Shown here: piece after piece, positions 9,601-15,091 of the stretch | How the letters are laid out: the number at the start of each line of letters is the position of its first letter | Position numbering within the stretch: the first letter of the stretch is position 1 | Source of the DNA: an uncultured Clostridia bacterium | GTDB taxonomy: Bacteria; Bacillota; Clostridia; Oscillospirales; Acutalibacteraceae | Direction of reading: 5' to 3' | DNA: 35,070 nt | NCBI GenBank assembly: GCA_937916395.1 | Contig: CALFTN010000071.1 | Span: 1-35,070 of the forward strand | Program-made: the position numbers and the translations under genes | Notes under the pieces: generated by a model | Database searches by the model: none | Told to the model about the DNA's origin: nothing | Seen by the model: the letters and a program-made list of their open reading frames with translations, nothing else

Positions 9601-10431
9601 ATTATATTTATAACGACCAACTCTTGAAATATCATATCTGTGTGGGTCAAAGAAAAGACCATCAAGATGAGCCTGTGCAGTTTCAAGTGTTGGTGGCTCA
9701 CCTGGGCGAAGCTTTTTGTAAACCTCAAGTAAAGCTTCTTCTGTATTCTGAGTTGTGTCTTTTTCGAGAGTTGCTTCAATTCTGTCGTCATCACCGAAGA
9801 ACTCACGGATTTCAGCATTTGAGCTAAGACCTAATGCTCTTATAAATGTAGTGATAGGAAGCTTTCTGTTCTTATCAATTCTTACATTGAAAACATCGTT
9901 CTGGTCTGTTTCGTATTCAAGCCAAGCACCTCTGTTAGGAATAACAGTTGTTGTGAAAAGCTTCTTACCGTTCTTATCAAATGTATTGCCGTAGTAAACA
10001 CCTGGAGAACGAACAAGCTGTGAAATGATAACACGTTCAGCACCATTGATAACAAAAGTACCGCTGTCAGTCATAATTGGGAAGTCACCCATATAGACTT
10101 CGTTATCCTTAATCTCGCCTGTTTCCTTGTTGTAAAGTCTGACTGTAACTCTTAAAGGAGCTGCGTAAGTTGCATCTCTCTCCTTACATTCAGTCACACT
10201 GTACTTCGGCTTTTCGTCCATTCGGTAATCTACAAAGCTAAGTACAAGATTACCCGAATAATCCGTGATTTCATCAATATCACGGAAAACCTCTTTAAGA
10301 CCTGTGTCAAGAAACCACTTATAAGAATTCTTCTGAACCTCAATAAGATTTGGCATTTCCATAACCTCATTGATTTCAGCAAAACTCATACGGGTATTCT
10401 TACCAAGCTTTACGGGTTTCACATTCGCCAT
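6691..10431 (-). CDS. rpoB: DNA-directed RNA polymerase subunit beta with long acidic tail
   Basis: Second-largest core subunit. The 1246-residue frame contains the rifampicin pocket ([20 protein letters not shown], with the Asp, His and Ser that mutate to resistance still wild type). It also contains [12 protein letters not shown] and the C-terminal clamp region [20 protein letters not shown]. After the conserved core (ending about residue 1170) comes a ~70-residue, strongly acidic, Phe/Tyr-containing tail (for example [19 protein letters not shown]). It is first in the rpoB-rpoC block, with its own promoter and a ~180-nt leader. Confidence 0.98.
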   Translation of the reverse strand: [1246 protein letters not shown]

Positions 10432-10520
10432 AAGTTATATCACTCCGTTCCTATTTTTAACTCTTTTTCCACTATTTAAGCTAGAAAAAGAAATATTTAA
10501 CAAATTTGCCCTGGAAAATT

Positions 10521-10548
10521 TTTACACGTAAAATTTAAAACGCGTAAA
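10521..10548 (-). promoter_or_regulatory. Hairpin in rpoB leader
   Basis: Inside the ~180-nt rpoB 5' leader, TTTACGCGT and ACGTGTAAA can form a 9-bp stem with one G-U pair, followed on the minus strand by AATTTT. It could be a weak attenuator or simply an AT-rich hairpin. Seen directly; function not established. Confidence 0.4.
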
Positions 10549-10620
10549 TTGTTAGTTCTGCACAATAACAGAATAGCAAAATATGGTTAGCGACACTATT
10601 CCATTATTATAGATTTTACA

Positions 10621-10649
10621 AGTATATCACAACACTTTCAATTCGTCAA
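10621..10649 (-). promoter_or_regulatory. Sigma-A promoter of rpoB-rpoC
   Basis: Minus strand -35 TTGACG (10644-10649), 17-nt spacer, -10 TATACT (10621-10626). Transcription would start near 10614. This leaves a ~180-nt untranslated leader before the rpoB ATG. Confidence 0.8.
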
Positions 10650-10652
10650 GAG

Positions 10653-10684
10653 AAAAATGAAAAAATCTAGATTTTTTCATTTTT
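10653..10684. terminator. AT-rich perfect palindrome upstream of rpoB promoter
   Basis: A 32-nt perfect palindrome centred on CTAG, with A-rich and T-rich arms. It is immediately upstream of the rpoB -35. Its T-runs on both strands make a bidirectional terminator possible, insulating rpoB from the accessory insert. The absence of GC pairs makes it a weak terminator candidate; it could equally be an AT-rich upstream element. Confidence 0.4.
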
Positions 10685-10870
10685 CAGTGGTCAGTGAGTC
10701 AGTGGTCAGTTTGTAGGGGCTGAGCTTTGCTCGCCCGTTTAGGTATTAGTTAATTAGGTGTTGGGTTTTAGTCACCGTGCCGAAGGTATATCGCAATTAC
10801 TGCAATTTGCAGTAATCCAGTGGAAAACACGAAATTTGTGCTACACTCTTATCCAAGGAGTGATAATAAA
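10685..10870. repeat. Non-coding repeat-rich spacer upstream of the XRE gene
   Basis: No gene is visible here; with the rpoB leader it makes a 439-nt gene-free stretch. It contains a 12-bp direct repeat TCAGTGGTCAGT separated by GAG (starting near 10683). It also contains CCGAAGGTATATC followed by a hairpin ATTACTGCA-ATT-TGCAGTAAT (10796-10816). The CCGAAGG and TATATC words resemble the hairpin array at the right end of the window. An extended -10-like TGCTACACT near 10840 may serve the XRE gene, but no good -35 is present. Confidence 0.5.
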
Positions 10871-11092
10871 ATGTATTTCAAACGATTAAAAACATTAAGG
10901 GAAATCAATAATTTCTCAAAACAAGAAATTTCAACATACTTAAACGTAAATTTAACAACTTATGAGAAATGGGAAACAGAAAAAAGTAAAATACCGATAA
11001 GTATGATAATTAAATTGTGTATTCTTTATGATGTATCAGCAGATTACATTCTCGAACTGATTGATGAAAAACTTCCCCTACCCAAACATTAA
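10871..11092 (+). CDS. Small XRE-family helix-turn-helix regulator
   Basis: A 73-residue protein that is almost entirely an XRE/Cro-type helix-turn-helix domain (RLKTLREINNFSKQEISTYL, then a recognition-helix region LTTYEKWETEKSKIP, then a Cro-like ILYDVSADYIL). The ATG at 10871 is chosen because AAGGAGTG lies 8 nt upstream. A longer frame from 10820 has no ribosome binding site and its extra residues do not resemble the domain. It is probably a DNA-binding repressor; its target is unknown. It is the only clear plus-strand regulator in the insert between rplL and rpoB, next to the toxin-like locus. It is followed directly by a terminator, so it is monocistronic. Confidence 0.8.
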   Translation: MYFKRLKTLREINNFSKQEISTYLNVNLTTYEKWETEKSKIPISMIIKLCILYDVSADYILELIDEKLPLPKH

Positions 11093-11096
11093 AAGC

Positions 11097-11143
11097 AATC
11101 CTGACAGCAGATTCCAAAAATTCTACTAGCAGGATTGTTTTTT
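11097..11143 (+). terminator. Terminator of XRE gene
   Basis: CAATCCTG and CAGGATTG form an 8-bp stem around a ~25-nt loop, followed directly by TTTTTT. It lies a few bases after the XRE stop codon. Confidence 0.7.
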
Positions 11144-11154
11144 ATAAATACATA

Positions 11155-11183
11155 TTGAAATCCATAACCAAGTATGGTAAACT
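11155..11183 (+). promoter_or_regulatory. Promoter of the toxin-like mRNA
   Basis: -35 TTGAAA (11155-11160), 17-nt spacer, -10 TAAACT (11178-11183). The predicted start near 11190 gives a ~125-nt 5' untranslated region before the tiny ORF. Confidence 0.6.
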
Positions 11184-11189
11184 ATTACA

Positions 11190-11316
11190 CGGAACATAAG
11201 TTCCCAATGAGTTATTCATAACGGTAGGCGGTTACTCTCTTTTCCAGAGAGACTGAACTCTCTGATTACATAGAAATCCTTTTTTAGGAAATCAACTGTT
11301 ATCAGAGGTGATTTTA
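11190..11316 (+). promoter_or_regulatory. Structured 5' UTR of toxin-like mRNA
   Basis: The leader contains TCTCT/AGAGA and TCCT/AGGA hairpins. It also has a 7-bp pairing of GAAATCA with TGATTTT (one G-U) that would place the Shine-Dalgarno AGAGGTG in a hairpin loop or stem. Bases 11224-11239 are nearly complementary to 11445-11460 downstream. Hidden ribosome binding sites and end-to-end pairing are hallmarks of type I toxin mRNAs. Confidence 0.5.
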
Positions 11317-11382
11317 ATGAGTGAAGTTATTATCATTCTTATTATCATACTTTGTATTCTAATCGTTTTAAAAGAACGATAA
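11317..11382 (+). CDS. 21-residue hydrophobic peptide, candidate type I toxin
   Basis: A tiny ORF, starting MSEV and ending VLKER, with an unbroken run of Ile, Leu, Val and one Cys between residues 4 and 18: a single short transmembrane helix with a basic end. It has a good ribosome binding site (AGAGGTG, 6-nt spacing), its own promoter, a long structured leader and a strong terminator. A convergent promoter lies downstream. This is the layout of the TxpA/RatA and BsrG/SR4 type I toxin-antitoxin systems, in which a membrane peptide is silenced by a 3'-overlapping antisense RNA. No family identity can be proven from 21 residues. It could also be a membrane-tuning small protein. Confidence 0.6.
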   Translation: MSEVIIILIIILCILIVLKER

Positions 11383-11477
11383 AAGAAAACAACCGCCTGA
11401 CTTCGAAATAAGGCGGTTGTTTTTCTACAATCAACTTAACATCGGAGACTAACCGCTTACGGAATAGCTCCTTGTTT
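11380..11477 (-). ncRNA. Predicted antisense RNA (antitoxin candidate)
   Basis: Inferred transcript from the strong minus-strand promoter at 11484-11511 to the bidirectional terminator at 11386-11423, about 100 nt. It contains no ORF with a ribosome binding site. It is complementary to the 3' end of the toxin-like mRNA, the RatA/SR4 arrangement. A second hairpin, GGAG...CTCC (11444-11471), lies near its 5' end; on the plus strand this hairpin is followed by a T-rich tail and may be a second mRNA end. Boundaries are approximate. Confidence 0.5.
11386..11423. terminator. Bidirectional terminator of toxin-like mRNA and antisense RNA
   Basis: A 13-bp perfect stem (AAAACAACCGCCT with AGGCGGTTGTTTT) around a 12-nt loop, with T-rich tails on both strands. 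It lies 3 nt after the peptide stop codon. It can end both the plus-strand mRNA and the minus-strand antisense RNA. Confidence 0.85.
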
Positions 11478-11483
11478 AATTTT

Positions 11484-11511
11484 ATTATAACAGATTCTTG
11501 AGATATGTCAA
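11484..11511 (-). promoter_or_regulatory. Strong convergent promoter for antisense RNA
   Basis: Minus strand consensus -35 TTGACA (11506-11511), 16-nt spacer and consensus -10 TATAAT (11484-11489). No gene lies downstream on this strand before the terminator at 11386-11423, so it most likely drives a short RNA. It starts just beyond the 3' end of the Fic gene. Confidence 0.7.
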
Positions 11512-11537
11512 TATTTTTATATAAATCACCACTCTAT

Positions 11538-12575
11538 TCACATATTCACTTTCCAATAACCGAAACGCTTACCACCCTCACGGGAGATAATGACTTTTTC
11601 TTCTAATGAAGATATAATCCTTTTAACTGTTCTATCAGATTTACCTATTAACTCAGCAATCTGTTTTTGTGTAAGTTTGTTATCATTCATTAAAAGTTTT
11701 AAAATTTGCGATTCTTCCAAAGTGACATCCAAAGTGACATTTTGGCACTTTGGATTTTCTAAAGTGCCACTTATATGAAGATTTCTGTTTTTCAATTCGT
11801 TATCTTCACCAAGCAACAAATTTCTCAAAAATAGTTCAAGATACTCTGTTGTTTCGTGAACGCCCTTTTTAAGATTGGTATAATTTGCACGAACCAATGC
11901 ATTTCTGAAATACCAGGCATTTTCGGCAAAAATTTCATTATTAACGTCAAAACCCAAAGTACGAAGATATTTAATAAAAAATACCGCTGTTGTTCTTGTA
12001 TTACCTTCACCGAATACATGTATCTGCCATAATCTTGAAATAAATACTGCTAAATGCTTTATGATTTCATCCATTGAAAGTCCTTTATATGAAAAATCTT
12101 TTTCAACAGAAAAATCATAATCTAAGGTAGCTCTTAAATCCAGAGCACCACCATACATTACTGTATCTCCATCAAGCACCCATTCATTTTTGGTTATATT
12201 ATAATCTCTTATTTCACCAGCGTGTTTATATAAACCTTTAAACAACTGTGAGTGAATTGAAATATATTGTGCTGGAGAGAACACAAAAGATTGCTGGGAT
12301 AAAATCTGTGCGATACGAACAGAAACCTTGTCAGCTTCTTCTGTTCGGTCGTCTTGTGAACGAGATGCATTTTCTTTATAATAACTGTGAATGAGTGAGT
12401 TCGCTTCTTCAAAAGTAATATCGCCATCAATATTCTTTTTTGCTGTTTCAATCAGGTATTCACTTGTGTTAAGTCCATCAACAGCCTGAAGACCAATAGC
12501 AGTTTGCCATACATAACCTTTTTCTTTCTTTTGGGGTTCTTTTTCGCGCAAATATTCTTCGAAAATATCGTTCAC
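11538..12575 (-). CDS. Fic-family (Fido) protein with C-terminal winged helix
   Basis: Probable AMP-transferring or related nucleotidyl-transferring enzyme. The Fic loop is HVFGEGNTRTT (residues ~186-196), carrying the catalytic His, the anion-binding GN and the Arg; Thr replaces the usual Gly/Lys after GN. An N-terminal SYYKEN (about 64-69) fits the inhibitory-helix motif (S/T)xxxE(G/N), suggesting self-inhibition. Residues ~280-345 form a winged helix-turn-helix (LTQKQIAELIGKSDRTVKRI), as in Fic proteins that also act as regulators. The GTG at 12575 after AGGTG is preferred: the upstream ATGs at 12593-12599 fall at the predicted transcription start. The target is unknown. It is an accessory gene placed between rplL and rpoB. 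Confidence 0.85.
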   Translation of the reverse strand: MNDIFEEYLREKEPQKKEKGYVWQTAIGLQAVDGLNTSEYLIETAKKNIDGDITFEEANSLIHSYYKENASRSQDDRTEEADKVSVRIAQILSQQSFVFSPAQYISIHSQLFKGLYKHAGEIRDYNITKNEWVLDGDTVMYGGALDLRATLDYDFSVEKDFSYKGLSMDEIIKHLAVFISRLWQIHVFGEGNTRTTAVFFIKYLRTLGFDVNNEIFAENAWYFRNALVRANYTNLKKGVHETTEYLELFLRNLLLGEDNELKNRNLHISGTLENPKCQNVTLDVTLEESQILKLLMNDNKLTQKQIAELIGKSDRTVKRIISSLEEKVIISREGGKRFGYWKVNM

Positions 12576-12599
12576 AGTATCACCTCGTTTCATTCTCAT

Positions 12600-12628
12600 A
12601 TTATATCATATATTTGATAAAATATCAA
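12600..12628 (-). promoter_or_regulatory. Promoter of the Fic gene
   Basis: Minus strand -35 TTGATA (12623-12628), 17-nt spacer, perfect -10 TATAAT (12600-12605). It lies directly behind the rplL terminator, so the Fic gene has its own transcription unit. Confidence 0.8.
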
Positions 12629-12641
12629 CTTGCACACAAAC

Positions 12642-12669
12642 AAAAAACTCGGTAGATTGCTCTACCGAG
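12642..12669 (-). terminator. Terminator of the rplJ-rplL operon
   Basis: A 9-bp perfect stem CTCGGTAGA / TCTACCGAG with a 4-nt loop, followed on the minus strand by TTTTTT. It separates the ribosomal operon from the Fic gene. Confidence 0.9.
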
Positions 12670-12693
12670 TGAATTTGTTTTATTAAACTTAAA

Positions 12694-13071
12694 TTACTTA
12701 AGTTCAACTTTTGCGCCAGCTTCTTCGAGCTTAGCTTTTGCTGCTTCAGCATCTTCTTTAGAAGCTGCTTCTTTAAGAGTTGCAGGAGCACCGTCAACCT
12801 TAGCTTTTGCTTCAGCAAGACCAAGACCTGTGATTTCACGAACAACTTTGATAACAGCAATTTTGTTTGCACCAACATCTGTAAGAACGATGTCAAATTC
12901 TGTTTTTTCTTCAGCTGCTGCTGCGCCACCTTCAACAGGAGCTGCAACTGCAACTGCAGCTGCTGCAGATACGCCAAATTCTTCTTCTACAGCTTTTACG
13001 AGTTCTGAGAGTTCAAGAACTGTAAGAACTTTTAATTCTTCAACAATAGCAGTAATTTTTTCTGATGCCAT
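12694..13071 (-). CDS. rplL: 50S ribosomal protein L7/L12
   Basis: Flexible stalk protein that recruits translational GTPases such as EF-G. Its 125 residues show the N-terminal dimerisation helix (MASEKITAIVEELKVLTVLE), an Ala/Val/Pro/Gly hinge around residues 35-55, and the globular C-terminal domain with IKVVREITGLGLAEAKAKVD. It sits 72 nt downstream of rplJ and shares its L10-leader control. It is the last gene before a strong terminator. Normal length, nothing missing. Confidence 0.97.
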   Translation of the reverse strand: MASEKITAIVEELKVLTVLELSELVKAVEEEFGVSAAAAVAVAAPVEGGAAAAEEKTEFDIVLTDVGANKIAVIKVVREITGLGLAEAKAKVDGAPATLKEAASKEDAEAAKAKLEEAGAKVELK

Positions 13072-13143
13072 TTTATTTTCCTCCTAAAATTGAGCCATTA
13101 GCTCGTTAAATAAATTTAATTTTGTTTTAATTAGTTACAGCAA

Positions 13144-13650
13144 TTATTCGGCTGCTGCTTCACCTTTATCTACGATAGCTTGAACTGCACGAGCGAATGA
13201 TGCGATTGGAGCATTAAATACGTTACATACAGTAGCGAGAAGAACTTCTCTTGATGGAAGTTTTGCGAGACTATCGATTTTATCAAGGCTGATTACTTCG
13301 TTATCAAGGAAACCACTTTTAATTGTGAAATTTTCGTGAGTTGAAGCAAACTTTGCAAGAATTCTTGCAGCAGCTACATAATCATCTTTAGATGTTGCAA
13401 CTGCAGTAGTGCCTTTAAGACAATCTGTAAGACCTTCGAGTTCTGAACCCTTAACAGCGAGTTCAATCATAGTGTTTTTAGTAACTGTGTACTCAACACC
13501 TTCTTTACGAAGTTCTGCACGAAGAGCTGTATCATCAGCAACGTTGATACCCTTGTAATCTACGAGAACACCGGCACAAGCATTCTGAAATCTCTCAGAG
13601 AGAGCAGCAACTTCAGCTTTTTTAGCTTCTAATACTTTTGCGCTTGCCAA
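13144..13650 (-). CDS. rplJ: 50S ribosomal protein L10
   Basis: Base of the ribosomal stalk; it anchors L7/L12 dimers to 23S rRNA. The 168-residue protein has the L10 N-terminal RNA-binding domain (GVLVDYKGINVADDTALRAE, then VEYTVTKNTMIELA). The C-terminal helix that binds L12 lies around ASFARAVQAIVDKGEA. The ATG at 13650 is preceded by a ribosome binding site. It is first gene of the rplJ-rplL unit, after an L10 leader that L10-L12 binds to repress synthesis. Confidence 0.96.
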   Translation of the reverse strand: MASAKVLEAKKAEVAALSERFQNACAGVLVDYKGINVADDTALRAELRKEGVEYTVTKNTMIELAVKGSELEGLTDCLKGTTAVATSKDDYVAAARILAKFASTHENFTIKSGFLDNEVISLDKIDSLAKLPSREVLLATVCNVFNAPIASFARAVQAIVDKGEAAAE

Positions 13651-13680
13651 AAAAATTCACCTCCGCCATTAGCGAAATAA

Positions 13681-13818
13681 TATACAATCAAAAATGCCTT
13701 TCACGCACAACACGAGAAAGGCATTAAAACACTTAAATAAAAATGTTAATTAACGCAATTCCTCGGTAGGCGGTCAATTGACCTTTAGGCATTTTGCACC
13801 TACTGTCTTTAGAACAGC
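13681..13818 (-). ncRNA. Ribosomal protein L10 leader
   Basis: Structured leader of rplJ-rplL. On the minus strand it contains the L10-leader words GTAGGTGC (13795-13802) and CCTACCGAGG (13761-13770), which pair in the kink-turn-containing L10 binding site. It then has an intrinsic attenuator hairpin (13687-13725). L10(L12)4 binding is known to favour termination in the Firmicutes version. Recognised from motif order and position; exact ends are estimates. Confidence 0.8.
13687..13725 (-). terminator. Attenuator hairpin in L10 leader
   Basis: A 10-bp stem AATGCCTTTC / GAAAGGCATT with a 13-nt loop, followed on the minus strand by a T-run. It lies between the L10 binding site and rplJ, the expected place for transcription attenuation. 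Confidence 0.8.
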
Positions 13819-13824
13819 ATAGGT

Positions 13825-13853
13825 ATATTAGCACAAACGAGTGTGCTTGTCAA
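13825..13853 (-). promoter_or_regulatory. Promoter of rplJ-rplL
   Basis: Minus strand -35 TTGACA (13848-13853), 17-nt spacer, -10 TAATAT (13825-13830), between rplA and the L10 leader. rplJL can therefore be expressed separately from rplKA. Confidence 0.8.
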
Positions 13854-13876
13854 CACTTTTTTTATTATTCCCCTGA

Positions 13877-14587
13877 TTATTCAGCAGCAACTGCAGCACC
13901 AGCAAGCTTTGCAGCGTTAACACGGATACCAGGGCCCATTGTTGTAGCAACAACACAAGAACGGATATAAGTACCCTTTGTTGCAGCTGGTTTTGCTTTA
14001 ATAACAGCGTCAAGAAGAGCGTTAGCGTTTTCAGCTAATTTCTCGCCACCGAATGAAGCTTTACCGATTGGGCAGTGAATAATATTTGTTTTGTCAAGAC
14101 GGTACTCAATTTTACCAGCTTTTGCTTCTTCAACAGCTTTAGCAGCATCTGGAGTAACAGTACCAGCTTTTGGTGAAGGCATAAGACCTCTTGGACCGAG
14201 AACTTTACCTAAACGACCTACGAGACCCATCATATCTGGTGTAGCGATACATACGTCAAAGTCCATCATACCGCCCTGAATCTGAGCGAGAAGGTCTTCT
14301 GCACCTACGATATCAGCACCTGCAGCTTCAGCAGCACTAGCAGCATCGCCCTTTGCAAATACAGCAACGCGAACTTTTTTACCAGTACCGTTAGGAAGAA
14401 CAACAGCGCCTCTAACTTGTTGGTCAGCGTGACGTGAGTCAACACCAAGACGAATGTGCATCTCAACAGTTTCATCAAATTTAGCACTTGCAGTCTTTGC
14501 TGCAAGTTCGAGAGCTTCTGCTACGTCATAGAGCTTTGTGCTGTCTACGAGTTTTGCGCTCTCTACATATTTTTTACCATGTTTCAT
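13877..14587 (-). CDS. rplA: 50S ribosomal protein L1
   Basis: Protein of the mobile L1 stalk that guides tRNA out of the E site; it also represses its own operon by binding mRNA. The 236-residue frame has the conserved start MKHGKKYVESAKLVD, the domain II signature GKVLGPRGLMPSPKAGTV, and a C-terminal TKGTYIRSCVVATTMGPGI. It lies 59 nt downstream of rplK, with a candidate L1-binding site in that spacer. Confidence 0.97.
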   Translation of the reverse strand: MKHGKKYVESAKLVDSTKLYDVAEALELAAKTASAKFDETVEMHIRLGVDSRHADQQVRGAVVLPNGTGKKVRVAVFAKGDAASAAEAAGADIVGAEDLLAQIQGGMMDFDVCIATPDMMGLVGRLGKVLGPRGLMPSPKAGTVTPDAAKAVEEAKAGKIEYRLDKTNIIHCPIGKASFGGEKLAENANALLDAVIKAKPAATKGTYIRSCVVATTMGPGIRVNAAKLAGAAVAAE

Positions 14588-14610
14588 AGTCTTTTATTTC
14601 CTCCCTATAG

Positions 14611-14639
14611 AGTGGTTAAATCGGAATTTCCTCCCACCC
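14611..14639 (-). promoter_or_regulatory. Candidate L1-binding RNA site before rplA
   Basis: The minus-strand RNA reads GTGGGAGG, a short GGAA/TTCC helix, then a purine-rich strand and ACCAC. This resembles the L1 site in 23S rRNA (GGUGGGAGG ... GAAAUACCACC). A GTGG/CCAC outer helix and the asymmetric internal loop are present. It lies between rplK and rplA, just before the rplA ribosome binding site. Inferred from rRNA mimicry known for L1 autoregulation. Confidence 0.5.
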
Positions 14640-14646
14640 GGGAGCA

Positions 14647-15072
14647 TCAATCAACAACAGTAACGCCCATGCTACGTGCAGTACCAGCAACCATTGAAAT
14701 AGCTGCATCGATATCTGCTGCGTTTAAGTCAGGCATTTTCTGCTCTGCGATTTTTCTTACTTGCTCTCCGGTAATTGTTGCAACTTTAGTTTTGTTCGGT
14801 ACACCTGAACCGCTTTCAATACCACATGCTTTCTTAATAAGAACAGCAGCAGGTGGTGTCTTTGTAATAAATGTGAAAGAACGGTCTGCATAAACTGTGA
14901 TAACAACTGGGATAATAAGACCCATGTCGTTCTTTGTGCGTTCATTGAATTCTTTTGTGAACGCCATAATGTTTACGCCGTGTTGACCTAATGCAGGACC
15001 AACAGGTGGTGCCGGAGTTGCTTTACCAGCGGGAATTTGCAATTTAATAAGACCTACAACTTTTTGAGCCAT
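14647..15072 (-). CDS. rplK: 50S ribosomal protein L11
   Basis: Protein of the GTPase-associated centre, with N- and C-terminal domains that contact 23S rRNA helices 43/44 and EF-G. From the ATG at 15072 (GGAGGTG upstream) it is 141 residues, the standard length. It contains AQKVVGLIKLQIPAGKATPA, PPVGPALGQHGVNI and the C-terminal MVAGTARSMGVTV. The frame stays open upstream to 15141, but those residues are not L11-like and cover the leader. It forms a unit with rplA. Confidence 0.97.
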   Translation of the reverse strand: MAQKVVGLIKLQIPAGKATPAPPVGPALGQHGVNIMAFTKEFNERTKNDMGLIIPVVITVYADRSFTFITKTPPAAVLIKKACGIESGSGVPNKTKVATITGEQVRKIAEQKMPDLNAADIDAAISMVAGTARSMGVTVVD

Positions 15073-15091
15073 GTTTTGCACCTCCAAAATT

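Noticed and set aside
3706..9994. Many 60-160-codon frames opposite or within rpoC and rpoB
   Set aside because: All are shadows of the two polymerase genes, with Leu/Val- or Ser/Phe-rich composition and no start signals.
11224..11460. Terminal inverted repeats of a miniature transposon (MITE) around the toxin-like gene
   Set aside because: The 16-nt inverted repeats have no flanking target duplication that I can see and lie within the transcript, so RNA pairing explains them better.
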